In this document: piece by piece, positions 49,258-57,246 of the stretch | How positions within the stretch are numbered: the first letter of the stretch is position 1 | Layout of the letters: each line of letters opens with the position of its first letter | Assembly: GCA_963700775.1 (NCBI GenBank) | Contig: CAVOYU010000001.1 | Location: 186,001-250,000, forward strand | From: Thermohalobaculum sp963700775 | GTDB taxonomy: Bacteria > Pseudomonadota > Alphaproteobacteria > Rhodobacterales > Rhodobacteraceae | Reading direction: 5' to 3' | DNA length: 64,000 nt | Made by a program: the position numbers and the translations under genes | Notes under the pieces: model-generated | What the model was told of the DNA's origin: nothing | The model's database searches: none | Seen by the model: only the letters and a program-made list of their open reading frames with translations

Positions 49258-51057
49258 TCACCCATCCATCTTCAGCGCATTGATGAACGCCTCCTGCGGG
49301 ATCTCCACCCGGCCGAACTGGCGCATCTTCTTCTTGCCCGCCTTCTGCTTGTCCAGCAGCTTGCGCTTGCGGGTGACGTCGCCGCCATAGCACTTGGCGG
49401 TCACGTCCTTGCGCAGCGCGCTGATGGTCTCGCGGGCCACCACCCGGCCGCCGATGGCGGCCTGGATCGGCACCTTGAACATGTGCTGGGGGATCAGCTC
49501 CTTCAGCTTCTCGCACATGCTCCGCCCGCGCAGCTCGGCCTTGTCGCGGTGGACGATGACGCTCAGCGCGTCGACCGGCTCCTCGTTGACCAGGATCTGC
49601 ATCTTCACCAGGTTGCCGGGCTCGTAGCCGTCGAGCTGGTAGTCGAAGCTGGCATAGCCGCGGGAAACGCTCTTCAGCTTGTCGTAGAAGTCGAACACCA
49701 CCTCGTTCAGCGGCAGGCGGTAGACCAGCATGGCCCGCGCGCCCGCATAGGTCAGGTCCTGCTGCACCCCGCGCCGGTCCTGGCAGAGCTTCAGCACGTC
49801 GCCCAGGTATTCGTCCGGCACCAGGATGGTGGCCTTGATCCAGGGCTCCTCGATGTGGTCGACGCGCACCGGGTCCGGCATGTCGGCCGGGTTGTGGACC
49901 TCGCGCACGCCGCCGTCGGTCAGGTGCACCATGTAGATCACCGAGGGCGCGGTGGTGATCAGGTCGATCAGGTATTCCCGCTCCAGCCGGTCGCGGACCA
50001 CCTCGAGATGCAAGAGCCCCAGGAAGCCGCAGCGGAAGCCGAAGCCGAGCGCCGCCGAGGTCTCCATCTCGTGCGAGAAGCTGGCGTCGTTCAGCGCCAG
50101 CTTCTCGATCGCGTCGCGCAGGCCCTCGAACTCGGCGCTGTCGACCGGGAAGAGGCCGCAGAACACCACCGGCTGGGCCGGCTTGAAGCCCGGCAGCGGG
50201 GTGGTGCAGCCCTTGCGCTCGTGGGTGATGGTGTCGCCGACGCGGGTGTCGCGCACCTGCTTGATCGAGCCGGTGAGGAAGCCGAGCTCGCCGGGCCCCA
50301 GCACGTCGGTCTGGGTCATCTTCGGGGTGAAGACGCCGACCCGGTCGACCCCGTAGACGGCGTTGGTCTGCATCATCCGGATGCGGTCGCCCTTGCGCAG
50401 CACGCCGTCCATGATGCGCACCAGCACGACGACGCCCAGATAGGAATCGTACCACGAGTCGACCAGCATCGCCTTGAGCGGCGCCTCGCGCTCGCCCTTC
50501 GGCGGCGGCAGCCGGCGGACGATGGCCTCGAGCACGTCGTCGATGCCGAGGCCGGTCTTGGCCGAGATCATCACCGCGTCCTGGGCGTCGATGCCGATCA
50601 CGTCCTCGATCTGGGCCGCGACCCGCTCGGGCTCGGCGGCGGGCAGGTCGATCTTGTTCAGCACCGGCACCAGCTCGTGGTCGGCCTCGATGGCGTGGTA
50701 GGCGTTGGCGAGCGTCTGGGCCTCGACCCCCTGGCTTGCGTCGACCACCAGCAGCGAGCCCTCGACCGCGCGCATCGAGCGGGAGACCTCGTAGGCGAAG
50801 TCCACATGCCCCGGCGTGTCGATGAGGTTCAGGATGTATTCGCGGCCGTCCTTCGCCTTGTAGATCAGCCGCACGGTCTGGGCCTTGATGGTGATGCCGC
50901 GCTCGCGCTCGATGTCCATGGAATCGAGCACCTGCGCCTTCATCTCGCGCTCGGTCAGCGCCCCGGTCGACTGGATCAGCCGGTCGGCGAGTGTCGACTT
51001 CCCGTGGTCGATATGGGCGACGATTGAGAAGTTGCGGATATGGCTCAGGTCGGTCAT
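49258..51057 (-). CDS. lepA: Elongation factor 4 (LepA) GTPase
   Basis: LepA is a ribosome-associated GTPase that helps initiation and resolves stalled or mistranslocated ribosomes. 599 residues: G1 AHIDHGKSTLADRL, the switch GITIKAQTV, G3 DTPGHVDF, G4 NKIDLP, then domains II, III and V and the LepA-specific C-terminal domain ending KRKLLDKQKAGKKKMRQFGRVEIPQEAF. All are intact and of normal length. The LMW phosphatase gene lies upstream on the same strand, 34 bases away. Confidence 0.98.
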   Translation of the reverse strand: MTDLSHIRNFSIVAHIDHGKSTLADRLIQSTGALTEREMKAQVLDSMDIERERGITIKAQTVRLIYKAKDGREYILNLIDTPGHVDFAYEVSRSMRAVEGSLLVVDASQGVEAQTLANAYHAIEADHELVPVLNKIDLPAAEPERVAAQIEDVIGIDAQDAVMISAKTGLGIDDVLEAIVRRLPPPKGEREAPLKAMLVDSWYDSYLGVVVLVRIMDGVLRKGDRIRMMQTNAVYGVDRVGVFTPKMTQTDVLGPGELGFLTGSIKQVRDTRVGDTITHERKGCTTPLPGFKPAQPVVFCGLFPVDSAEFEGLRDAIEKLALNDASFSHEMETSAALGFGFRCGFLGLLHLEVVRDRLEREYLIDLITTAPSVIYMVHLTDGGVREVHNPADMPDPVRVDHIEEPWIKATILVPDEYLGDVLKLCQDRRGVQQDLTYAGARAMLVYRLPLNEVVFDFYDKLKSVSRGYASFDYQLDGYEPGNLVKMQILVNEEPVDALSVIVHRDKAELRGRSMCEKLKELIPQHMFKVPIQAAIGGRVVARETISALRKDVTAKCYGGDVTRKRKLLDKQKAGKKKMRQFGRVEIPQEAFINALKMDG

Positions 51058-51091
51058 GGCGCGCGACTTATGGGGCGGGGCGGGGGGCGCG

Positions 51092-51538
51092 TCAAGCGGG
51101 GCGGGAGAGGCCGGCGATCAGGTCGCGGGCGGCCTCCTCGATCATGTCGAGGGCGAGCTCGTAGTCGGGCAGCTCGCCGTTATAGGGGTCGGGGATGTCG
51201 CGCCCCGAGGGATGGAACAGGCGCATCTCGGCGCGGGCGCCGGCGGGGCGGAGGCCCGTGAGCGCGTCGAGATTGCTCCGGTCCATGGCCAGGATCAGGT
51301 CGAAGTCGGAAAAGTCCTGCGCCGCGATCTGCCGCGAGCGCTGCGCCGAGTTGTCGTAGCCGCGCTTCAGGGCGGTCGCCAGCCCCCGCGCGTCCGGCGC
51401 CTTGCCGGCGAACCAGGCGCCGATGCCGGCGCTGTCGATCTCGAGCGCGAGGCCGGCCTCGCGGGCCATCACCTCGAGCGCCCCCTGGGCCATGGGCGAG
51501 CGGCAGGTGTTGCCGAGGCAGACACAGAGAATGCGCAT
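51092..51538 (-). CDS. Low-molecular-weight protein-tyrosine phosphatase
   Basis: 148 residues. The active-site loop CLGNTCRSP near the N-terminus gives the C-x5-R motif (Cys7, Arg13), and the acid loop IPDPYNGE holds the general-acid Asp. I chose the ATG at 51538 (MRILCVC); upstream residues read as spacer. This family includes Wzb partners of BY-kinases, but here it stands next to lepA, 24 kb from the Wzc-type gene, so partnership is only possible. Confidence 0.93.
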   Translation of the reverse strand: MRILCVCLGNTCRSPMAQGALEVMAREAGLALEIDSAGIGAWFAGKAPDARGLATALKRGYDNSAQRSRQIAAQDFSDFDLILAMDRSNLDALTGLRPAGARAEMRLFHPSGRDIPDPYNGELPDYELALDMIEEAARDLIAGLSRPA

Positions 51539-51599
51539 GGCGGCGGCGGCTCCTTGCGGTAAACTGGGCCCCAAACGAGGCAGGCAGAGAGGCATAGCG

Positions 51600-52043
51600 A
51601 TGATCGGGCGGATTTTGAAGGGCGTGCTGGCGGCCGGGCTGGTCGTGCTGGCGGGCGCCGCGGGCGAGACCAGGCCGCAGGGCTGCGTGATCGAGCAGTG
51701 GCCGGCCTATCTGGCGCCGGAGCCGCAGACCCACAAGATCCGCGAGCGGCTGACGACCGACGCCGGCGAGATCTGGGCCATCGAGTTCGGGCCGCTGCAG
51801 GGGGAATACGCCAAGCTGTTCCTGTTCTTCCTGGTCCATGACGGCTGCGAGCGGAAGGTGTTGAGCGTCGGGTCCTACGCCTATCTCAACGACTTCGCCC
51901 GCCAGCGGGGCGAGATCGGGGAGGGCGAGCGGATCTACCATCTGGACCTGTTCGAGCCCGAGAAGCAGACCACGCTTGAGCACCGCTACGAGGCGCCGGG
52001 CTACCCGGAGATGCGCGAGAAGGCGCTCAATCTGCTGCGCTGA
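51600..52043 (+). CDS. Small exported protein, unknown
   Basis: 147 residues. The N-terminus (IGRILKGVLAAGLVVLAGAA, then GETRPQG) reads as a signal peptide; the mature part is mixed alpha/beta: IRERLTTDAGEIWAIEFG, YAKLFLFFLVHDGCERKVLSV and PGYPEMREKALNLL. The ATG at 51600 is chosen because the frame upstream overlaps the phosphatase gene antisense. The last 17 bases overlap the DUF1493-like gene tail to tail. I do not recognise the family. Confidence 0.65.
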   Translation: MIGRILKGVLAAGLVVLAGAAGETRPQGCVIEQWPAYLAPEPQTHKIRERLTTDAGEIWAIEFGPLQGEYAKLFLFFLVHDGCERKVLSVGSYAYLNDFARQRGEIGEGERIYHLDLFEPEKQTTLEHRYEAPGYPEMREKALNLLR

Positions 52044-52632
52044 GGAGCCGCTCCTCCGCCGCCGCGGCGGCATCGAGCCGGCGGAGCCGGGCGAGGTCGG
52101 CCCGGACCCGGAACGCCAGCGCGGCCAGGATCGCCAGGGCGATCAGCGGCAGGGCGGGCGACGGGTCGCGGAGCGCGTCGGCGATCAGCAGGACGGGGAC
52201 GGCCAGCGCCACGGCGGCGGCGGTGCAGCGGGGCCAGGCCGGCAGGTCGCGCCCCGCGTCCGGGCGGAGTTCCGGCACGACCCAGCGCCCGGCGCGGGCG
52301 GCGGCGACGAGGCTCCGCACCGTCAGCACCCGGCGACCGCGGCTCGCGCGGCTCACCCGGTCGCGGAAGCGCGGGCTGAGCGCGGCGGCGAGCGGGACCA
52401 GCGAGGGGACCGGCAGGGGAAAACCCTCGTCGCCGAAATAGTTGAGCGGCGCCATGCCGGCCATGTCGACCCGGAACTCGTCGGCGAAGGCCTTGAGCAG
52501 CTCCGTGCCGTCGTCGCCGTCGATGCCGAGGTCCTCGACCAGGCGCGTCTCCGGCGTGATCTCGGCCTCCGGCACCCCCGACTGGCGGCTGACGAGCGCG
52601 CGCACCCGCTCGAAGTGATGCTGACGGCCCAT
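52027..52632 (-). CDS. DUF1493-like (acyl-carrier-protein-like) protein with C-terminal membrane helices
   Basis: 201 residues from ATG 52632, preceded by GGGAGGAGG. The first 75 residues resemble a carrier-protein fold as in DUF1493: RVRALVSRQSGVPEAEIT, then TRLVEDLGIDGDDGTELLKAF. The serine that carries phosphopantetheine in true acyl carriers (DSL) is replaced by Gly/Asp here, so it should not carry acyl groups. The C-terminal third has two hydrophobic segments (AAAVALAVPVLLIADAL; ALPLIALAILAALAF). Function unknown. Confidence 0.75.
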   Translation of the reverse strand: MGRQHHFERVRALVSRQSGVPEAEITPETRLVEDLGIDGDDGTELLKAFADEFRVDMAGMAPLNYFGDEGFPLPVPSLVPLAAALSPRFRDRVSRASRGRRVLTVRSLVAAARAGRWVVPELRPDAGRDLPAWPRCTAAAVALAVPVLLIADALRDPSPALPLIALAILAALAFRVRADLARLRRLDAAAAAEERLLSAAD

Positions 52633-52794
52633 GGCGATGGCCTCCTCCCGGGCCGAGTCTAGACGGAAGTCCGCGCTTTGCGAACCCGGACGACGCAGCC
52701 GCCGGGGAACCCGTGCCGACGCGGCCGGCATCGACCTTTCCGCCATCGCGACCTATGATCGCCCGAACGCCTGCCCGCGCACGGGAGGATCGAG

Positions 52795-53160
52795 ATGGCG
52801 CAGTTCCGGTACATCGTGACGGACGTCGACCAGGCAGTCCGGTTCTACGTCGACAGGCTGGGCTTCGCGCTGGAGCAGCAGTACGGCCCGGCCATGGCGA
52901 TCGTGACCCGGGCGGACATCCAGCTCTGGCTCGCCGGCCCTCCGGCGTCGGCCTCCAGACCGATGCCGGACGGCTCCAGGCCGGTACCCGGTGGCTGGAA
53001 CCGGATCGTGATCCTCGTCGATGATCTCGACGGGCGCGTCACGACCCTCCGCCGGGAGGGTGTCGTGTTCCGCAGCGACATCGTTGCGGGACCGGGCGGC
53101 AAGCAGATCCTCTGCGCCGATCCGTCCGGGAACGTCGTCGAGCTGTTCGAGCCGGCCTGA
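52795..53160 (+). CDS. VOC family protein (glyoxalase/dioxygenase fold)
   Basis: 121 residues in a two-module VOC fold: FRYIVTDVDQAVRFYVDRLGF at the start, then NRIVILVDDLDGRVTTLRREGV and the closing ILCADPSGNVVELFEP. The final D-P-x-G-N-x-x-E-L-F motif with the metal-ligand glutamate is typical. The first strand lacks the usual histidine ligand (YIVTD), so metal use is unclear. Substrate unknown. Confidence 0.88.
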   Translation: MAQFRYIVTDVDQAVRFYVDRLGFALEQQYGPAMAIVTRADIQLWLAGPPASASRPMPDGSRPVPGGWNRIVILVDDLDGRVTTLRREGVVFRSDIVAGPGGKQILCADPSGNVVELFEPA

Positions 53161-53252
53161 CGGCTTTCCGGCCGGCCACGAGCGGGCCGCTGCGGCTCGA
53201 CAGGGCAGACGCGCGGCGGCAGACTGGCGGAAAGCCGTCCGGAGATGACCCC

Positions 53253-53864
53253 ATGCGCTTGCCCATGATCCTTGCCGCCCTCGCCGCCGCCCTGGCCGCC
53301 GCGCCCGCCCTGGCCGCGGGCCCTTCCTTCGACTGCGCCAAGGCGCAGTCCGGGGCGGAGACGGCGATCTGCGCGGATCCCGAACTCTCGGAACTCGACC
53401 TCAGGCTGGGCGAGGCCTATGCCGGGGCGATGGCGGCGGCCAAGGGGCTGGACACCGGTGCTGCCGAGGCCGAGAAGCGGCTGAGGACGGAGCAGCGCGG
53501 CTGGATCAAGGGGCGCGACGAGTGCTGGAAGTCGGAGGCGGGCCTCGTGCCCTGCATCGGCGACATGACCCGCGCACGCACGGCCGAGCTGCAGGCGGCC
53601 TGGTCGCTGGTCGAGCCCACCGCCACCGCCTTCTGGGCCTGCAACGGCAACCCGGCGGACGAGGTGGTGACCACCTTCTTCCCGACCGATCCGGGCACCG
53701 CGCGGATCGAGCGCGGCGACCAGACCGAGATCGCCGTGCAGGGCCCCTCGGGCTCCGGTGCCCGCTACGAGGCGAGCTTCGGCAAGCTGCTCTGGATCAA
53801 GGGCAAGGAGGCGCTGCTGGTCTGGCCCGAGGGCACCGAGAACCACTGCACCCTCCGCGAATAG
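53253..53864 (+). CDS. LprI-type plus MliC-type lysozyme-inhibitor-like protein
   Basis: 203 residues with a signal peptide (MILAALAAALAAAPALA before AGPSFDC). The first half is the LprI N-terminal (DUF1311) pattern: SFDCAKAQSGAETAICADPELSELD, LRTEQRGWIKGRDECW and CIGDMTRARTAEL with conserved cysteines. The second half fits the MliC fold: WACNGNPADEVVTTFF, then ALLVWPEGTENHCTL with a closing cysteine. It is a periplasmic protein likely to protect against lysozyme. It is followed ten bases later by the sirtuin gene, probably by chance. Confidence 0.82.
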   Translation: MRLPMILAALAAALAAAPALAAGPSFDCAKAQSGAETAICADPELSELDLRLGEAYAGAMAAAKGLDTGAAEAEKRLRTEQRGWIKGRDECWKSEAGLVPCIGDMTRARTAELQAAWSLVEPTATAFWACNGNPADEVVTTFFPTDPGTARIERGDQTEIAVQGPSGSGARYEASFGKLLWIKGKEALLVWPEGTENHCTLRE

Positions 53865-53874
53865 GGCCGCGCCG

Positions 53875-54567
53875 GTGGAACCGATCGCCATCCTGACCGG
53901 CGCCGGGGTCTCGGCGGAATCCGGGCTCGGCACCTTCCGCGACAAGGACGGGCTCTGGACGAGGCATGACCTGGCCGAAGTGGCGACGCCCGAGGGCTAT
54001 GCCCGCAACCCGGACCTGGTGCTCGACTTCTACAACATGCGCCGGAAGAACTGCCGCGCGGCGGCGCCCAATGCCGCCCATGCGGCGATCGCCCGGCTGC
54101 AACACGACTATCCCGGCCCGGTGACGCTGGTGACCCAGAACATCGACGACCTGCACGAGCGCGCCGGCTCGCCGGAGGTGATCCACATGCACGGGCAGAT
54201 CCTGCAGGCGCTCTGCGCCGCGTGCGGGCACCGGTGGGCCTGGGCGGGCGACATGGGCCGGGCGGATGCCTGCGCCGCCTGCCGGGCGCCCGGCACGGTC
54301 CGGCCCGACGTGGTCTGGTTCGGCGAGATGCCCTACCGGATGGAGGAGATCTGGGCCCGGATCGCCGACTGCGCCCTGTTCGTCGCCATCGGCACCTCGG
54401 GCGCGGTCTACCCGGCGGCGGGCTTCGTGGCCGACGCGAAGCACCGGGGCGCGCGGACGCTGGAGATCAACATCGAGCCCTCGGAGAACGCCGCCTTCTT
54501 CGACCGCACGCTGCTCGGGCCCGCGAGCCGGACGGTGCCGGAATGGGTGGACGCGGTGCTTGGCTGA
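53875..54567 (+). CDS. cobB: NAD-dependent protein deacylase, sirtuin (CobB type)
   Basis: Removes acyl groups from lysines using NAD. 230 residues from a GTG at 53875. The Rossmann motif ILTGAGVSAESGLGTFR, TQNIDDLHERAG, catalytic His106 in VIHMHG, and a zinc site with two cysteine pairs (CAAC near 114 and CAAC near 133) are all present. Tyr53 and Arg56 in DFYNMRRKN match the Y-x2-R pair that lets class III sirtuins (SIRT5, CobB) remove succinyl and malonyl groups, so desuccinylase activity is likely besides deacetylation. Confidence 0.94.
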   Translation: MEPIAILTGAGVSAESGLGTFRDKDGLWTRHDLAEVATPEGYARNPDLVLDFYNMRRKNCRAAAPNAAHAAIARLQHDYPGPVTLVTQNIDDLHERAGSPEVIHMHGQILQALCAACGHRWAWAGDMGRADACAACRAPGTVRPDVVWFGEMPYRMEEIWARIADCALFVAIGTSGAVYPAAGFVADAKHRGARTLEINIEPSENAAFFDRTLLGPASRTVPEWVDAVLG

Positions 54568-54626
54568 GGTGCCGGCGTTGCGCGCCGTTCGGGGCGCGCC
54601 GGTGCGTCGGGCGGCCGGCGATCCCG

Positions 54627-54657
54627 CAAACAGAAACGGCGCGGGAAGCCCGCGCCG
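54627..54657 (-). terminator. Rho-independent terminator of rpmB
   Basis: On the minus strand a 9-base perfect stem (CGGCGCGGG with its complement, loop CTT) is followed by TTTCTGTTTG. It lies 26 bases after the rpmB stop, a textbook arrangement. Confidence 0.8.
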
Positions 54658-54682
54658 CATGGCCGTTCCGGAGGGGGGCCGC

Positions 54683-54967
54683 TCAGCCGGCGAGCGCCGC
54701 CTCGAGGTCCTTCTTCACCTTGCGGGCGCGGATCGACAGCTCGGCGTCCTTGGCCTTCATCAGGAAGGCGTCGAGCCCGCCCCGGTGGTCGACCGTGCGC
54801 AGCGCCGAGGCGGCGATGCGGAAGCGGAACGACCGGCCGAGCGCCTCGCTCTGCAGGGTCACGACGTTCAGGTTCGGCAGGTAGCGCCGCCTGGTCTTGA
54901 TGTTCGAGTGGCTGACATTGTTGCCGGTCAGCACACCCTTTCCGGTCAGTTCGCAACGGCGCGACAT
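54683..54967 (-). CDS. rpmB: 50S ribosomal protein L28
   Basis: 94 residues. MSRRCELTGKGVLTGNNVSHSNIKTRRR and RYLPNLNVVTLQS are the standard L28 N-terminus, and a C-terminal extension with VKKDLEAALAG is usual in alphaproteobacteria. It is a stand-alone gene with its own terminator downstream. The N-terminal cysteine type (RCELTG) is seen without the other two zinc cysteines. Confidence 0.97.
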   Translation of the reverse strand: MSRRCELTGKGVLTGNNVSHSNIKTRRRYLPNLNVVTLQSEALGRSFRFRIAASALRTVDHRGGLDAFLMKAKDAELSIRARKVKKDLEAALAG

Positions 54968-55101
54968 GTTCGGTTCCTTCTCAGCCGTCCCGGTCCGGAG
55001 AAGTCGCGGCGGCGCGCGCCTCGCCCAAGGAACGGGGAAAATCGGGAGAGCGCTGTCTACGCGCCTTGGCGGGCTTAGTCAAGCGGGCGGGAGGCGGGGT
55101 T

Positions 55102-55951
55102 TCAGGCCTCTCTCTTCCCCGCGCCCGCCCCCTGTTCCGCCCCTTTCATCATCGCCGCCCGGCGCCCCCCGGCGATCACCTCCCAGCGGGCGAGATCGGC
55201 CGGCTGCATCACCCCCGAGGGCGGTTCGGCCAGGTTGAAGTTCCCGTGGCGGTCCCGCCCCTTCACCAGCATCGCCGACATGCCCGCCCCCTCGGCCGGT
55301 CTCATCGCCGCCGAGATGTAGCGGATCGCGAGCCCGATCCGGCGGTCGGGCGAGGCATTCGGCCCGGAGGCATGGAACACCCGCCCGTGATGCAGCGAGA
55401 ACTCGCCCGGCGCCAGCACCACGTCGGTCGCCTCGCTGTCGTCGACCTCCACCGCCACCTCCTGCCCGCGGGTCAGGAGGTTGCGCTCGTCGAAGGTGTC
55501 GCGATGGTCCACGACCTGGCGGTGCGAGCCGGCCACGAAGCGCATGCAGCCCGATTCGGGCGTGGCGGGCGAGAGGGCGAGCCAGGCGGTGACCTCCTCC
55601 TCGCCCTCGAGGCCCCAGTAATGCAGGTCCTGGTGCCAGGTCACGAAATGGGGCGAACGGGCCTCCTTGATGAAGAACGAGGCGTCGAGCACCAGCAGGT
55701 CCGGCCCCAGCAGCGCCGAGACCGGCCCGGTGATCGCGGGCAGCCGGGTGATCCCGTCGACGAAGTCGAGCACGATGTTGGCGTATCGCCTCAGCGTCTT
55801 CCGTCGCGCCGGATCGTCCTTCACCGCCGCCTCCACCGCCTCGAGCCGGGTGCGGTGCCCCGCAGCCTCCGCTTCGCTGATGGCAGCGGAGCGGGAAGGC
55901 ATAGCCGTCACGGGCGTAGCGGGCGGCGAGGGCTTTGGGGCTGTCGGGCAT
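55102..55951 (-). pseudogene. Phytanoyl-CoA dioxygenase family protein, single-base frameshift
   Basis: An Fe(II)/2-oxoglutarate oxygenase of the PhyH type. The N-terminus MPDSPKALAARYARDGYAFPL, preceded by AGGGAGACC, is in one frame. AISEAEAAGHRTRLEAVEAA and the rest are in the next. Removing one base near 55888-55889 joins them into a 282-residue protein. Metal ligands WHQDLHYWG (HxD) and a later HHGRVFHASGPNAS with DRRIGLAIRY (2-oxoglutarate Arg) are intact. Substrate unknown. Given four similar single-base insertions in the window, a sequence error is likely. Confidence 0.82.
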
Positions 55952-56052
55952 TCTGGTCTCCCTGCGGTGCGCGTACAGGATAGCGCGGTCCGCGTGATTG
56001 CGTGAGCGGGGCGGGCGGGATATTCCGGACATGATGGGCTCTCTCCCCGACG

Positions 56053-56123
56053 CCCCGGACCTGATCCGGGGCCTCGCGGGGCCCACGCGCCGTCCATCGA
56101 GGCCCCGGCTCAAGGCCGGGGCA
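56053..56123. repeat. Pair of dispersed-type palindromes
   Basis: GCCCCGGA-CCTGA-TCCGGGGC (56053-56073) and GCCCCGGC-TCAAG-GCCGGGGC (56103-56123) are two closely related hairpins 29 bases apart, in the spacer between the meaB stop and the PhyH gene. Both have 8-base arms and 5-base loops. They may be members of a repeat family, and may attenuate transcription from meaB. Confidence 0.65.
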
Positions 56124-56138
56124 TGGCGTCGCACTCGA

Positions 56139-57128
56139 TCACCGCTCCGCGAACAACCCCAGCAGCTCCTCCGCCGCGTCCTCCGGCGGCAGCGTCCCCG
56201 CGGCGACCTCCGCTTCCAGCCCCGGCAGCCGCGCGGCCACGGCCGGATGCGCGTAAAGCGCCTCGATCGCCCCGTGCTCCAGCGAGGTCCGCATCCAGCG
56301 CACCGACTGCCCGGCGCGGTTCCTCGCGAACCAGCCGGACTTGCGGCGGAAGGCGTCCAGCGCCCGGATCTTCTCCCACACCTCGGCGATCCCGGTGCCT
56401 TCCAGCGCAGAGGCGCACATCGCCGCCGGGAACCCCTCCGGGTCGCGCTTGCGGTGGCGCATGAGGCGGAGCGCGCTGGCGTAGTCGGCCCGGGTGCCCT
56501 CGGCCATCGGCTTCAGACCGCCATCGGCCTTGTTGATGACCACGAGGTCGGCGATCTCCATGATGCCGCGCTTGACCCCCTGCAATTCGTCGCCCCCGGC
56601 GGGCGCCAGCAGCAGCACGAAGATGTCGGTCATCTCGGCGACCATCACCTCGGACTGGCCCACCCCCACGGTCTCGACCAGCACCACGTCGAACCCCGCC
56701 GCCTCGCAGAGCCGGATCGCCTCGCGGCTCCGCCGCGCCACCCCGCCGAGCTCGGATTGGCTGGGGGACGGGCGGATGAACGCATGCGCCGAACGCGCCA
56801 GCCGGTCCATCCGCGTCTTGTCGCCGAGGATCGAGCCCCCGGAGCGCGCCGAGGACGGGTCGACCGCCAGTACGGCGACCTTCAGCCCCTGCTCGACCAG
56901 CATGCAGCCGAAGGTCTCGATGAAGGTCGACTTGCCGACGCCCGGCGTGCCGGAAAGCCCGATCCGGACCGCGCCCTCGCCGGCCGGCCCCAGCGCCTGC
57001 AACAGCTTCCTTGTGGCGGCGCGGTGGTCGGCGCGGGTCGACTCGGCCAGCGTGATCGCCCGCGCCAGCGCCCGGCGCTCGCCCCCGCGCAGCCGTCGGG
57101 CCAGGTCGTCGGTATCCGTCTCCGTCAT
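56139..57128 (-). CDS. meaB: Methylmalonyl-CoA mutase-associated GTPase MeaB (ArgK family)
   Basis: A G3E-family GTPase that protects and reloads the B12-dependent methylmalonyl-CoA mutase. 329 residues: G1 IGLSGTPGVGKSTFIETF, VLAVDPSSARSGGSILGDKTRM, the switch region VLVETVGVGQSEVMVAEMTD, G4 VINKADGG, and the C-terminal dimerisation arm. The Glu-Thr-Val-Gly-Val-Gly-Gln-Ser motif is specific to this family. The mutase genes are not in the window. It is divergent from hrpB. Confidence 0.95.
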   Translation of the reverse strand: MTETDTDDLARRLRGGERRALARAITLAESTRADHRAATRKLLQALGPAGEGAVRIGLSGTPGVGKSTFIETFGCMLVEQGLKVAVLAVDPSSARSGGSILGDKTRMDRLARSAHAFIRPSPSQSELGGVARRSREAIRLCEAAGFDVVLVETVGVGQSEVMVAEMTDIFVLLLAPAGGDELQGVKRGIMEIADLVVINKADGGLKPMAEGTRADYASALRLMRHRKRDPEGFPAAMCASALEGTGIAEVWEKIRALDAFRRKSGWFARNRAGQSVRWMRTSLEHGAIEALYAHPAVAARLPGLEAEVAAGTLPPEDAAEELLGLFAER

Positions 57129-57246
57129 GGCGCCCCCGCATCCGTGGCTCGCGCCGTTCTAGCCCCATCAGGGCGGGCGGCGCAATTCGCGGCGCCCGCA
57201 CGCCGGACCGTCGACCCGTCCCGCGGGATCGGCTAAGGCATCTGGC

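Noticed and set aside
51092..51538. LMW tyrosine phosphatase as the dedicated Wzb partner of the Wzc-type kinase
   Set aside because: It lies 24 kb away beside lepA with no other polysaccharide gene near, so the link is not supported by context.
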